Source: Parerythrobacter_A sp963838735 (GTDB lineage: Bacteria > Pseudomonadota > Alphaproteobacteria > Sphingomonadales > Sphingomonadaceae). Taken from it: a stretch of 64,000 nt of DNA. How positions within the stretch are numbered: the first letter of the stretch is position 1; each line of letters opens with the position of its first letter. Both the position numbers and the translations under genes were made by a program. Shown here in pieces: positions 23,458-32,488 of this stretch. The notes below the pieces were generated by a model that ran no database searches, was not told the origin of the DNA, and saw only the letters and a program-made list of their open reading frames with translations. Location: the NCBI GenBank assembly GCA_963838735.1, contig CAWISG010000006.1, positions 62,001 to 126,000 of the forward strand, in the 5' to 3' direction.

Positions 23458-23540
23458 GGGGAGAACCTTTCTGGCTGCGTTTTATCGCAGGTAATGCGTT
23501 TTTTCGCAGATAGCAGGGGCGGATCGTATAGGGCGGGGCG

Positions 23541-24476
23541 ATGGACGGCAAGAACGCTACGGAACGGCTGGCAGCGGACGCAGGCGGAATTGCGCGCGCG
23601 GTTTCGATACTGATACGGGGCGGCCTAGTCGCGGTTCCGACCGAGACGGTGTACGGCCTCGCTGCACGAGCTGACGATGCAGCGGCGGTGGCGCGGATCT
23701 ATGCCGCCAAGGGGCGTCCGGCGATCAATCCGCTGATCGTGCATGTGGCCGATATAGCTGGCGCGCGCAGACTGGTGCAGTTTCCCGAAGCTGCCGAAAC
23801 GCTGGCACGCGATGTTTGGCCCGGCCCCGTGACGCTGGTGCTGCCGATGCGCGAAGACGCGGGCATTGCGGCGCAAGTCAGCGCCGGATTGCCGACACTG
23901 GCGGTGCGCGTCCCTGCGCATCCGGTGATGCAGGCACTGCTGGCCGCATGCGACTTTCCGCTTGCTGCGCCATCCGCCAATCGCAGCGAGACGGTCAGCC
24001 CGACGACAGCGGCGCATGTGCTGGCGACGCTGGACGGGCGGATCGACGCGGTGCTGGATGGCGGGCCCACTGCGCGCGGCGTGGAGTCGACCATTCTGGC
24101 ATTGCGCGAGGACTCTACGGGCGCGCGGTGGGAGGAGTTACGGCCCGGCCCGGTGTCGCTGCATTTTCCCGTAAACGCTTCCTCATCGGCATCGATAGAA
24201 GCACCCGGCCAGATGCGGCGGCATTACGCGCCGGGCAAACCGCTGCGGCTGGACGCGACGATGGCGCGCGAGGGGGAATATCTAATCGGCTTCGCTGCGG
24301 TAGCCGGCGATGTTTCGCTGTCCAGAACGGGTGATCTTGCCGAAGCGGCGCAGCGCCTGTTCGCTTGCCTGCATCTTGCCAGTGCATCCCCGCAGCCGCG
24401 TATCGCGGTGGCGCCCGTTCCGCACGATGGCGTAGGGCGCGCAATCAACGACCGGCTGGCCCGCGCTGCCGCCTGA
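23541..24476 (+). CDS. tsaC: L-threonylcarbamoyladenylate synthase (TsaC/Sua5)
   Basis: A 311-residue enzyme making threonylcarbamoyl-AMP from Thr, bicarbonate and ATP, the first step of the universal t6A37 tRNA modification. The N-terminal YrdC domain (15-205) carries Pro-Thr-Glu-Thr-Val-Tyr-Gly-Leu, Ala-Lys-Gly-Arg-Pro, and Ala-Pro-Ser-Ala-Asn-Arg-Ser. The C-terminal Sua5 domain (about 225-311), with the Arg-Arg-His-Tyr-Ala-Pro-Gly linker motif, shows this is the long Sua5 type. Divergent from the acyl-CoA dehydrogenase gene, 83 bp apart. Confidence 0.94.
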   Translation: MDGKNATERLAADAGGIARAVSILIRGGLVAVPTETVYGLAARADDAAAVARIYAAKGRPAINPLIVHVADIAGARRLVQFPEAAETLARDVWPGPVTLVLPMREDAGIAAQVSAGLPTLAVRVPAHPVMQALLAACDFPLAAPSANRSETVSPTTAAHVLATLDGRIDAVLDGGPTARGVESTILALREDSTGARWEELRPGPVSLHFPVNASSSASIEAPGQMRRHYAPGKPLRLDATMAREGEYLIGFAAVAGDVSLSRTGDLAEAAQRLFACLHLASASPQPRIAVAPVPHDGVGRAINDRLARAAA

Positions 24477-24478
24477 AG

Positions 24479-24811
24479 TCAGTTGCGCGGACTGACCGGA
24501 ACGGTCGGCATCAGTACCTGCATTTCGGCATAGAGCCGCTGCGCCCGTTCGCAGGCACGGCGGCTTCCATCGGCGCAATCTTCCTGCGCATCGCCATATT
24601 GGCGGTCCAGCTTGCCAATTTGTTCGTAACGTTCGCGCAATTCGCGACCGCGCTTCTCATCGCGCTCGGACTGACTGACGGTGACTGCATCCACTGCCTT
24701 GCCCGCAATCTGGAACGGCGCTTTCACCACATCGGCTACGGTGCCGACGCAGCCGCCGAGCAAGGTGGATGCAGCGAGCAACAGCGCGATACGGGTGCCG
24801 GGTGCCGTCAT
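24479..24811 (-). CDS. Small lipoprotein of unknown function
   Basis: A 110-residue predicted lipoprotein: a hydrophobic N-terminus then lipobox Leu-Gly-Gly-Cys at about 18-21. The mature part begins Val-Gly-Thr-Val-Ala-Asp-Val-Val-Lys-Ala-Pro-Phe and continues as a charged helical segment with two cysteines (Glu-Asp-Cys-Ala-Asp-Gly and Arg-Ala-Cys-Glu) that could pair. I do not recognise a named family. ATG 24811 is chosen because it starts the signal sequence. Convergent with tsaC, stops 3 bases apart. Confidence 0.65.
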   Translation of the reverse strand: MTAPGTRIALLLAASTLLGGCVGTVADVVKAPFQIAGKAVDAVTVSQSERDEKRGRELRERYEQIGKLDRQYGDAQEDCADGSRRACERAQRLYAEMQVLMPTVPVSPRN

Positions 24812-24855
24812 GCGCAAGGGCTTAACACCATACCCCCTTGCTGGCGCGTGAATTT

Positions 24856-25623
24856 TCAGTTCGTCGCCGCGCCCGTCGTGGTCGCACTGGCATTGGCCGA
24901 AGGGCAGGACACTTTGCCCGATCCCGATGCGCTGACCACACATTGCGCGGTGCCGGTAATCCGGACGTCGCCCGATCCCGAAACATTCGCCACAACCCGC
25001 TCGCGCGCTTCCAGAATGACGGTTCCGGCGCCTGACACCGCGATCGACGCCGTATCCGCGACCAGGCTGCCGAAATCGACATCGCTCGATCCCGATAGCG
25101 ACAGGTCGAGCACCTTTGCCGTGCCCCGTCCGGACAGCTTGCCAGCCCCGCTCATTTCGACGTCGAGCGTTTCGGCGCCGAAACTGGCTACTTGCATCGT
25201 GCCCGACCCGCTCATCGAAATGCTGGCGTCGGGTGCCATCGCTGCTGTCTCGATGCGGCCCGTACCGGACATATCCAGCGCGCTTGGAGCGGGCATGGTC
25301 ACGCGGATGATCGCGGCATCGCCACTGGACCAGTTGCCCGGTTCGCGTCCGATTTCCAACGAGCTGCCATCGAGGCGGAAGCGCACGGCATCATCGGGGT
25401 CGTTTTCGACAGCGATGTCCAGCGCCCGACCTTCAGTGATAATGACGGTATCGATTCCCGACAGGCCCAGCGCGGATATATTCGCCGTACCGGTGTCGAA
25501 TTCGGCCAAGGGCACGCCGTCGAAGCCGCCATATGAAGAAGACGCGGCCGAACATGCGCCGAGTGTGAACGCGCCGCCTGCAAGCAGTGCTGCGCTGACC
25601 ATGTTCGATATATGTCGAACCAT
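24856..25623 (-). CDS. Lipoprotein with auto-transporter-like head GIN domain (DUF2807)
   Basis: A 255-residue exported protein with a lipobox Leu-Gly-Ala-Cys at about 21-24. The mature part is a right-handed beta-helix of the DUF2807/putative head GIN type. It shows repeated Met-Ser-Gly-Ser-Gly and Leu-Ser-Gly-Ser-Ser turns every 18-20 residues (about 115-245), characteristic of this fold. Family members are envelope-associated; no function is established. GGAGAT lies 6 bases before the ATG at 25623. It may share a transcript with the small lipoprotein downstream (44 bp). Confidence 0.8.
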   Translation of the reverse strand: MVRHISNMVSAALLAGGAFTLGACSAASSSYGGFDGVPLAEFDTGTANISALGLSGIDTVIITEGRALDIAVENDPDDAVRFRLDGSSLEIGREPGNWSSGDAAIIRVTMPAPSALDMSGTGRIETAAMAPDASISMSGSGTMQVASFGAETLDVEMSGAGKLSGRGTAKVLDLSLSGSSDVDFGSLVADTASIAVSGAGTVILEARERVVANVSGSGDVRITGTAQCVVSASGSGKVSCPSANASATTTGAATN

Positions 25624-25684
25624 GCCGGATCTCCCTAACGGCGTGTTACTATATCAATACACCTGATCGAGCAAATCCTTCAAG

Positions 25685-25715
25685 AAAAAAGGGCCGCGCC
25701 TCGGCGGCGCGACCC
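25685..25715 (-). terminator. Intrinsic terminator downstream of carD
   Basis: Read leftward, a 10-bp GC stem (25706-25715 with 25691-25700, one mismatch) around a five-base loop is followed by TTTTTT (25685-25690). It lies 32 bases past the carD stop, between carD and the GIN-domain gene. Confidence 0.8.
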
Positions 25716-25746
25716 TCGTGTTCAAGGATGATATGACTGATCCAGC

Positions 25747-26277
25747 TCAGCCGTCCTCTTCCTCGGTGTTGTAATATTGCGGCGCATGTTCGCGAAGCAC
25801 GTCGAGGATCTTTTCCAGCGCGGCAGGCTCGTCGGTCTTTTCCATCGCCGCCAGTTCGCGCGCGAGGCGGCTGGACGCGGCTTCGAAGATCTGGCGTTCC
25901 GAATAGCTTTGTTCGGGCTGGTCTTCAGGGCGGAACAGGTCACGCGTAACCTCGGCGATGCTGACCAGGTCGCCGGAATTGATCTTGGCTTCGTATTCCT
26001 GCGCCCGGCGGCTCCACATGGTGCGCTTAACCTTGGGCTTGGCCTTCAGCGTCTCCATCGCTTCCTTCAGCGTCTTGTCGCTCGACAGCTTGCGCATGCC
26101 AATCGATTCGACCTTGTTGGTCGGCACACGCAGCGTCATGCGTTCCTTTTCGAACCGCAGGACGTACAGCTCCAGCTGCATCCCGGCGATTTCCTCGTTC
26201 TGCAATTCCATGACCTTGCCGACCCCGTGTTTGGGATAAACGACATGGTCACCAACTTCGAAGACTAGCTTGGCCAT
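25747..26277 (-). CDS. carD: CarD/CdnL-family transcriptional regulator
   Basis: A 176-residue RNA-polymerase-binding regulator. The N-terminal Tudor-like RNAP-interacting domain (1-65) contains Gly-Asp-His-Val-Val-Tyr-Pro-Lys-His-Gly-Val-Gly. The helical DNA-binding domain follows (Lys-Arg-Thr-Met-Trp-Ser-Arg-Arg-Ala-Gln-Glu-Tyr), including the Trp that stabilises open complexes at promoters such as rRNA genes. An acidic tail ends the protein. ATG 26277 is used; the 18 upstream codons are not conserved. It has its own terminator. Confidence 0.94.
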   Translation of the reverse strand: MAKLVFEVGDHVVYPKHGVGKVMELQNEEIAGMQLELYVLRFEKERMTLRVPTNKVESIGMRKLSSDKTLKEAMETLKAKPKVKRTMWSRRAQEYEAKINSGDLVSIAEVTRDLFRPEDQPEQSYSERQIFEAASSRLARELAAMEKTDEPAALEKILDVLREHAPQYYNTEEEDG

Positions 26278-26471
26278 AGGTGCTCCACACAAAAGCGATA
26301 CCGCGGTTTCCCGTATCCGGGCTGGACGCACATCACATGCATGCCGGACGCAGCAATGAAGAAACCGTGCGGTTCGCGATGTTGTTTACATTCGATGCCG
26401 GAACGTAATTATCCGTCCGGCGCTCGCACCATTATAACGCATTTGCAGCAAAAGTGCCATAGGGGAAGGTG

Positions 26472-26485
26472 GGCCCGTTCGGGCC
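26472..26485 (-). terminator. Perfect short hairpin after fdxA, weak terminator candidate
   Basis: GGCCCG-TT-CGGGCC, a perfect 6-bp stem 8 bases beyond the fdxA stop on the leftward strand. The T-tract after it is poor (ACCTT), so any termination would be weak or factor-assisted. Confidence 0.3.
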
Positions 26486-26492
26486 GTACGGT

Positions 26493-26831
26493 CTAGTCGC
26501 CCGAACCCGGTTCGGCGCTGAAGAACTTTTCCATCTTGCCTTCAACACCCTTGAAGTCGTCCGCGTCTGGCGGCGGGGCCTTCTGGCTGGTGATATTGGG
26601 CCATTCGGCAGAGTATTTCGTGTTCAGCTCCAGCAGCTTCTCCAGCCCGTCTTCTGTATCGGGCAAGATGGCTTCGGCGGGGCATTCCGGTTCGCATACA
26701 CCGCAATCGATGCATTCGGACGGGTTGATGACCAGCATCGTTTCGCCCTCGTAGAAACAGTCGACCGGACACACTTCGACGCAATCGGTGTATTTGCATT
26801 TGATGCAGGCGTCGGTGACGACGTAAGTCAT
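26493..26831 (-). CDS. fdxA: Seven-iron ferredoxin FdxA
   Basis: A 112-residue 3Fe-4S/4Fe-4S ferredoxin. Cys9, Cys17 and Cys50 fit the 3Fe cluster and Cys21, Cys40, Cys43 and Cys46 the 4Fe cluster; Cys12 and Cys25 are extra. The C-terminal half (Asn-Ile-Thr-Gln/Ser-Gln-Lys) matches alphaproteobacterial FdxA. It is an electron carrier, partner unknown. Its start overlaps the stop of the S4-domain gene (ATGA), so it is translated from the helicase-S4-fdxA operon. Confidence 0.94.
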   Translation of the reverse strand: MTYVVTDACIKCKYTDCVEVCPVDCFYEGETMLVINPSECIDCGVCEPECPAEAILPDTEDGLEKLLELNTKYSAEWPNITSQKAPPPDADDFKGVEGKMEKFFSAEPGSGD

Positions 26832-27169
26832 TGCGGCGTAGTCCTTTTGCTCGTCTCTGGCTGCGGTCCTTCGGGCGGACGCGGCGTTTGTCGTGCTGCT
26901 AGGGCGATTGGGGCCGCCGGGTCAAGCGCGCGATAGCACGCTTGCGCCTCGGTGGCCGACCCGCGCCGTTCGGGCAGGGCGGTGATTTCCAGCACGCGAA
27001 CGGTCCTGCCGATGGGCACGGTCAGCACGTCGCCCGCCGCCACGGGATGGCTGGTCCGCGTTACCCGTTGCCCGTTGCAACGGACATGCCCCGCTAGCAC
27101 GATGCGCCCCGCAACGGCGCGCGATTTAGCGAGACGCAGGCAACATAGCAACCGGTCGATCCGCATCAC
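26828..27169 (-). CDS. S4-domain RNA-binding protein (Hsp15-like)
   Basis: A 113-residue protein with an N-terminal S4 RNA-binding domain (about 1-60): Arg-Ile-Asp-Arg-Leu-Leu-Cys, Leu-Ala-Lys-Ser-Arg and Gly-His-Val-Arg-Cys-Asn-Gly-Gln-Arg-Val. The C-terminal tail is basic and Pro-rich. Relatives of Hsp15 bind stalled 50S subunits carrying peptidyl-tRNA. Start is GTG 27169 (overlapping the helicase stop) or ATG 27166. Sits between a Suv3-like helicase and fdxA with four-base overlaps. Confidence 0.85.
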   Translation of the reverse strand: MMRIDRLLCCLRLAKSRAVAGRIVLAGHVRCNGQRVTRTSHPVAAGDVLTVPIGRTVRVLEITALPERRGSATEAQACYRALDPAAPIALAARQTPRPPEGPQPETSKRTTPQ

Positions 27170-29721
27170 CGCGCGAGGTCGGCCAGTGCCGCGAACGGGC
27201 TGTCGGGTCTGGAAGCGGGGCGCCTTGTATTGGGTGCGCGCCGCGTGCGACGGTTCGGGCGCCAGCTATATCGGTCCGGTTGCGCCGGTCCGAATGTGCC
27301 GGGTGCCAGTTTCGGTGCCGGATGATGACGGAACCCGCCCGCCCGCAGCAAGGCGCGGTAGCTGTGCAAGGTCAGGCCAGTGGAAATTGCGAGCGCCGGG
27401 TCGAGCAGAAACCGTCGCTCCTTCGTGCCGCCTCGCGCGTCATGCGCGGCGTGGAGCAGCTTCTCGGCAATATCGACGCGCACCGCCTGCTTCCCTGCCG
27501 CTCGATACCCGGCAGGCAATGGTCGCACCGCAGCGACTACCGGCGTCATGGCCGCATGAAGCGGTGCGTGGTCGAGCGCCAAGTCCGCAAACAGCTTGCG
27601 CGGGGCGGGTTTCAGCAGGGCGGGCACGAACACATCCAGCGCGCCGAAAACGACGCCGAGCCGTCGCAGGAAGGGCCGCAATTCCTTCGGCAAATGCTCC
27701 AGCCCCGCCGCTTCGCGCGTCGCGACGCCGTGGTGCGCGATCAGTGTCAGCAGCACGGCGCGCGCATGGGATCCGGTCTTCGCATCGGCGGCGGCGGTGG
27801 ACAGCCGTTCCAGCGGCTTGAGCGGTTGCAATCTGTCGACGAGCCAGTCCGTCAACGACGCCAAAAGCGACTCTCGAAGCTTCGGTGGCAAAGCGGCAAG
27901 GTTGCGCGTTGGCACAAGCTGTACTGTCGACCGTGTGGCGGCATTGCGGATCGACGCCAGCCTCTGTCCCTCCCAATACAGCGCGCCATCTTTAAGCGCC
28001 AGTCCGTCATGGCCGTTTGCCGTCCAAGTCCTTGCCTGCTCGGCCAGAATACGCGGCAAGGCGCGCTCGCCCGCTGCCAGCAACAGTTTGCGATCCACCA
28101 GGCGTGCCGAGGCATCCACAGTGAAGCGGAACCCCTCCACATGGCCGATCGTCTCACCATCGACCAGCAACGCGCTGTTCTCCGACAGCGATACCGGCAG
28201 CAATGCCGCATCCTGCCCAAGCGACTTCATCAGCACCGCTGTGCGCCGGTTGACGAACCGCTCGGTCAGCCGTGCGTGGAGAGCATCCGATAAACGCGCC
28301 TCGACCCCGCGGGCGCGCGCGGCCATTTCGTCGCGCGCCAGCACCCAATCGGGCCGCTGGCAGATATAGGCCCAGCTGCGGATGGCGGCGATGCGGCCCT
28401 GAAGCGCGTGGATATCGCCCTGCATCCGGTCGAGTTCGGAAATACGCGAGGCGACGTAATCGGCGCCAAGATAGCCGCCACGCAAATCCTGCCATAGTCG
28501 CGCGACGAACCGCGCGTGGGTATCAGCGCCCGCTTGCCGGAAATCGGGCAGCGAGCAGGCCTCCCAGAACCGCCGCACCGACCCTGCACCGCGCACGTCC
28601 TCAGCCATTGGCGTCGCCGCCAGCCGTTTCAGCACCGCCAGGTCCACCGCCTCCGGCGCGGTGCGGAGAACCGTGTCGCGCGGGCTTTGCTCAAGATCGG
28701 CAACCAGCATGTCGAGCGAGTCGAAGCGCGGTTCCGCATTGCGCCAGAACAGCTTGGTGATCGGCGCGAAGCGATGCTCCTCGATGGCGTAAATCTCTTC
28801 CTCGTCGAATTCGGCAGCGGGCGCATCGTGACCACCGCGCATCTTCGCAATGCCGGACAGCGTGCCGAAGCTGCCGTCGGTCTGGTGCCGCCCCGCCCGC
28901 CCTGCGATCTGCGCCATTTCGGCGGGCGTCAGGCGGCGCTGGCGCATGCCGTCGAACTTGGTCAGCGTAGCGAAGGCGACATGGCGGATGTCGAGGTTCA
29001 GGCCCATGCCGATGGCGTCGGTGGCAACGATGTAATCGACTTCGCCCGACTGAAACAGTTCGACCTGGCGGTTACGCGTTTCAGGGCTCAATGCTCCCAT
29101 CACCACCGCGCTGCCGCCACGAAACCGCCGCAGCATTTCCGCCACGGCGTAAACCTGCTCCGCACTGAAGGCGACGATGGCGCTGCGCGGGGCCAGGCGC
29201 GACAGCTTGGCCGATCCCGCATGGGTCAGCGTGCTGAAACGTGGCCGCTCGATAATCTCGGCGTCGGGTTCCAGCGCACGCACCATTGGCGCCAGCGTGC
29301 CCGCACCCAGCACCATCGTCTCCTCGCGCCCGCGCGTATGCAGCAGACGGTCGGTAAAAATGTGCCCACGTTCCCGGTTCGCGCTCAGCTGCGCCTCGTC
29401 CAGCGCCACGAAGGCAGCGGGGCCGGACGTCGCACCGCCGAACTTGGCATCGCGCGGCATGGCCTCCGCTGTACAGCAGAAATAGCGTGCGGTCGGCGGG
29501 GCGATACGCTCTTCACCGGTAATAAGCGCGACGTGCTTCTCGCCCTTGATCGCCACGACCCGGTCGTACACTTCGCGCGCCAGCAACCGTAGCGGGAAAC
29601 CGATCGCGCCGCTGGCATGGGCGCACATACGTTCAATGGCGAGATGGGTCTTGCCGGTGTTGGTGGGGCCGAGGACCGCAGTGAGGGAGGCGCGCGAGGG
29701 TGCTGTCACGCCATCGGACAT
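27166..29721 (-). CDS. Suv3-like superfamily 2 RNA helicase
   Basis: An 851-residue DExH/D-type helicase related to mitochondrial Suv3. Walker A is Gly-Pro-Thr-Asn-Thr-Gly-Lys-Thr (18-25) and motif II is Asp-Glu-Ala-Gln. The second RecA domain has Asp-Ala-Ile-Gly-Met-Gly-Leu-Asn-Leu and motif VI Gln-Ile-Ala-Gly-Arg-Ala-Gly-Arg. The long C-terminal region (about 380-850) has no motif I know and ends in an Arg/Pro-rich tail. Suv3 acts in RNA turnover; a bacterial role in RNA metabolism is inferred. ATG 29721 has a GGGA about 7 bases upstream. Confidence 0.87.
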   Translation of the reverse strand: MSDGVTAPSRASLTAVLGPTNTGKTHLAIERMCAHASGAIGFPLRLLAREVYDRVVAIKGEKHVALITGEERIAPPTARYFCCTAEAMPRDAKFGGATSGPAAFVALDEAQLSANRERGHIFTDRLLHTRGREETMVLGAGTLAPMVRALEPDAEIIERPRFSTLTHAGSAKLSRLAPRSAIVAFSAEQVYAVAEMLRRFRGGSAVVMGALSPETRNRQVELFQSGEVDYIVATDAIGMGLNLDIRHVAFATLTKFDGMRQRRLTPAEMAQIAGRAGRHQTDGSFGTLSGIAKMRGGHDAPAAEFDEEEIYAIEEHRFAPITKLFWRNAEPRFDSLDMLVADLEQSPRDTVLRTAPEAVDLAVLKRLAATPMAEDVRGAGSVRRFWEACSLPDFRQAGADTHARFVARLWQDLRGGYLGADYVASRISELDRMQGDIHALQGRIAAIRSWAYICQRPDWVLARDEMAARARGVEARLSDALHARLTERFVNRRTAVLMKSLGQDAALLPVSLSENSALLVDGETIGHVEGFRFTVDASARLVDRKLLLAAGERALPRILAEQARTWTANGHDGLALKDGALYWEGQRLASIRNAATRSTVQLVPTRNLAALPPKLRESLLASLTDWLVDRLQPLKPLERLSTAAADAKTGSHARAVLLTLIAHHGVATREAAGLEHLPKELRPFLRRLGVVFGALDVFVPALLKPAPRKLFADLALDHAPLHAAMTPVVAAVRPLPAGYRAAGKQAVRVDIAEKLLHAAHDARGGTKERRFLLDPALAISTGLTLHSYRALLRAGGFRHHPAPKLAPGTFGPAQPDRYSWRPNRRTRRAPNTRRPASRPDSPFAALADLAR

Positions 29722-29834
29722 GACATCCCGCCGCCACGCGCACAAGCCGGACGACGCGCAAGTTAAGTCGGCATTTACTTTAAATCGTCATGCTGGTTAG
29801 CGGAGCAGGTCGATGAAAGGGAACACGCAAAAAG

Positions 29835-31376
29835 GTGTCGCAGCACTCCGACTTCAAAATGCAAGACGCGATGACCGCCGCAGACATTGCGGCGGGCGTG
29901 ACGCGTAGTCGCGCGCTGACGATACGCCGCACGCACAATTGGGGCGAAGCGTTTGACAACTGGCGCGTAGATACCTCGAATCGCCTGAACGGGCTGGACC
30001 TGACGCCCGACCTTGCCGACGCGATCGGTAGCGCACGCTGGTTTCGCGGGGTTGCGACCCTGCTTACGCTGCTGTTGCTGGTTGTTGCTATCTGGCCGGA
30101 CTTTTCCACGATACGCGCTGCGCAGGCGCTCGAACTGGATGCTGTCGAAGCCGACGAGGTGCGCAGCCAGATGATCCTGCCGCTGGCGCTTGGCGGCGAT
30201 AGCGGACGGCACATGGGGGCAACCCCGGTGGTGGCGGAACTGGCGCGCGCGCCGGAACGCCCGCAGGTGCAGGTGCTGGCAACGCTGGCGCAGGGCGACA
30301 GTTTTTCCCGAATGCTGCAACGTGCCGGCGTCGGTCGTGGCGATGCCGCACGTGTGGCCGAGTTGGTATCGGGCAGCGTGCCGTTGTCCGACATCGCGTC
30401 TGGTACGCAGGTCGATTTGACATTGGGTCGTCGCAACGCAGCGGACCAGCCCCGCCCGCTTGAAAGCCTCGCATTCCGCGCCCGCTTCGACCTGCAACTT
30501 GCGGTTGAGCGGACAAACGGCACTCTGGCGCTACGGCGTATCCCGATCCGCGTCGATGACACACCGCTGCGCATCCGCGGCCTTGTCGGCAGCAGCCTCT
30601 ATCGCTCCGCCCGCGCCGCCGGTGCGCCTGCCAGCGCTGTCCAGCAATATCTGCGCACGCTGGGCGACCGCGTCGATATGGACCGCGACGTCGTGTCAAC
30701 TGATACATTCGACATCATCATTGCCCACCGCCGCGCCGCCACGGGCGAACGGCAGGCCGGCAACCTGCTATACGCCGGTGTCGAACGCGGTGGAAAGCCG
30801 CGCACGCAACTGATGCGCTGGGGCAGCGACGACAAATTCTACGAAGCGTCGGGCATTGGCGAACAGCGCAGCGGACTGCTGCGTCCCGTGCCCGGCGCCG
30901 TCAGCTCTCGCTATGGCATGCGGCGCCACCCGGTTCTGGGTTATCGCCGCATGCATGCAGGCCTGGATTTCCGCGCGCGGCACGGCACGCCTATCGTTGC
31001 GGTGACCGACGGCACGGTGTCGGGTGCGGGCCGTATGGGCGGTTGCGGCAACGCGGTTCGCCTGAGTCACGGTGGCGGGCTGGCGACGCGCTATTGCCAT
31101 ATGAGCCGAATCGCGGTGCGCGGCGGACAGCGCGTCAATCGCGGTCAGGTTATTGGCTATGTCGGCAGCACCGGCCTCTCGACAGGCCCGCATTTGCATT
31201 ACGAAGTCTATCGCAATGGGCGGTCCATCAATCCTGAAAGCGTGCGTTTTGTTACTCGTGCGCAATTAAGCGGGCCGGAGCTGGCGCAATTCCGCGCAAA
31301 TCTGGCCCGACTGAAAGCAGGTCGAGCCAGGCGCAGCGCTTGCGCCCCTGGATGGCGGACCGCGCGATACCGATAA
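29835..31376 (+). CDS. M23 metallopeptidase, membrane-anchored, LytM type
   Basis: A 513-residue protein: a cytoplasmic N-terminus, one membrane helix (about residues 71-90), a long periplasmic linker (including an opacity-associated/LysM-like segment near 145-190), then the M23 domain (about 345-465). Zinc ligands are present: His-Ala-Gly-Leu-Asp and His-Leu-His-Tyr-Glu-Val, so it should be an active endopeptidase cutting peptidoglycan crosslinks. Start choice is uncertain: GTG 29835, ATG 29859 or ATG 29871. Divergent from the helicase. Confidence 0.85.
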   Translation: MSQHSDFKMQDAMTAADIAAGVTRSRALTIRRTHNWGEAFDNWRVDTSNRLNGLDLTPDLADAIGSARWFRGVATLLTLLLLVVAIWPDFSTIRAAQALELDAVEADEVRSQMILPLALGGDSGRHMGATPVVAELARAPERPQVQVLATLAQGDSFSRMLQRAGVGRGDAARVAELVSGSVPLSDIASGTQVDLTLGRRNAADQPRPLESLAFRARFDLQLAVERTNGTLALRRIPIRVDDTPLRIRGLVGSSLYRSARAAGAPASAVQQYLRTLGDRVDMDRDVVSTDTFDIIIAHRRAATGERQAGNLLYAGVERGGKPRTQLMRWGSDDKFYEASGIGEQRSGLLRPVPGAVSSRYGMRRHPVLGYRRMHAGLDFRARHGTPIVAVTDGTVSGAGRMGGCGNAVRLSHGGGLATRYCHMSRIAVRGGQRVNRGQVIGYVGSTGLSTGPHLHYEVYRNGRSINPESVRFVTRAQLSGPELAQFRANLARLKAGRARRSACAPGWRTARYR

Positions 31377-31492
31377 CGACGCGCCGATCCGGGAGATCGA
31401 CAAGGTGGACCGGCCTCGCGCTGTACGCTGACGCAGATCAGCGGCAGGCGCACGATTGCACGGCGTGCTGTCATGCGGCACAGATGCCCACC

Positions 31493-32488
31493 ATGACCGG
31501 AAGCTACCCCGCAATCAGAATGCGTCGTACGCGCGCCGCCGCGTGGAGCCGTGCGCTTCATCGCGAGACCGTGCTGACACCTGCCGACCTCATCTGGCCA
31601 CTGTTCGTAACCGGCGGGAAGGGTGTCGAAGATCCGGTCGCAACGCTGCCCGGCGTGTCGCGCTGGTCGGTGGACGGGATCGTGACGCGGGCGAAGGAGG
31701 CTATCGCGCTCGGTATTCCGTGCATCGCGCTGTTTCCGCACACGCCCGCCTCGGCACGGTCGGACACGGGTGATGAAGCGGTCAATGGCGACAACCTGAT
31801 GTGCCGCGCCATCCGCGCCGTGCGCGACGCCTGCGGCGAAGATATCGGCATTCTCACCGATGTCGCGCTCGACCCCTATACCAGCCACGGACAGGACGGG
31901 TTGCTCGACGCAACGGGCTACGTCGCCAACGATGCTACGGTCGAGGTGCTTGTGGAACAGGCGCTGGTGCAGGCGGAGGCGGGCGCGGATATTGTTGCCC
32001 CGTCGGACATGATGGACGGACGCGTTGCCGCCATCCGCGCAGGGTTGGAGACAAGCGGGCACGCCAATGTGCAAATCATGGCTTATGCCGCGAAATATGC
32101 CAGTGCGTTCTACGGCCCGTTCCGCGATGCGGTGGGCAGCAGCGGTGTGCTGAAGGGCGACAAGCGCAGCTACCAGATGGACCCGGCCAATGGTGACGAG
32201 GCGCTGCGCGAGATCGCGCTGGACATTGCCGAGGGAGCCGACAGCGTGATGGTCAAACCAGGCCTCGCCTATCTCGATATCATCTGGCGCGCGCGCGAGG
32301 CGTTCGGCGTGCCGGTGTTCGCCTATCAGGTCAGCGGCGAATACGCGATGATCGAGGCGGGTGCAGGGGCTGGCGCGGGCGATCGCGATGCGCTGCTGAT
32401 GGAAAAGCTCGTCGCGTTCAAGCGAGCGGGCGCGCGTGGGGTGCTGACCTATCATGCACCGGTTGCGGCAAGACTGTTGCATGGCTGA
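31493..32488 (+). CDS. hemB: Delta-aminolevulinic acid dehydratase (porphobilinogen synthase)
   Basis: A 331-residue enzyme condensing two 5-aminolevulinates to porphobilinogen, an early haem step. The Schiff-base lysine lies in Val-Met-Val-Lys-Pro-Gly, a second active-site Lys in Lys-Gly-Asp-Lys-Arg-Ser-Tyr-Gln, and Tyr-Gln-Val-Ser-Gly-Glu-Tyr follows. The metal loop reads Asp-Val-Ala-Leu-Asp-Pro-Tyr-Thr-Ser-His-Gly, with Asp in place of the zinc cysteines, as in Mg-dependent alphaproteobacterial enzymes. ATG 31493 or 31484 are both plausible. Overlaps the GNAT gene by 8 bases. Confidence 0.95.
   Translation: MTGSYPAIRMRRTRAAAWSRALHRETVLTPADLIWPLFVTGGKGVEDPVATLPGVSRWSVDGIVTRAKEAIALGIPCIALFPHTPASARSDTGDEAVNGDNLMCRAIRAVRDACGEDIGILTDVALDPYTSHGQDGLLDATGYVANDATVEVLVEQALVQAEAGADIVAPSDMMDGRVAAIRAGLETSGHANVQIMAYAAKYASAFYGPFRDAVGSSGVLKGDKRSYQMDPANGDEALREIALDIAEGADSVMVKPGLAYLDIIWRAREAFGVPVFAYQVSGEYAMIEAGAGAGAGDRDALLMEKLVAFKRAGARGVLTYHAPVAARLLHG

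Noticed and set aside
21856..23613. A 585-codon frame opposite the acyl-CoA dehydrogenase
   Set aside because: Shadow of a strongly conserved enzyme; its His/Arg/Gly-rich translation has no recognisable domain.
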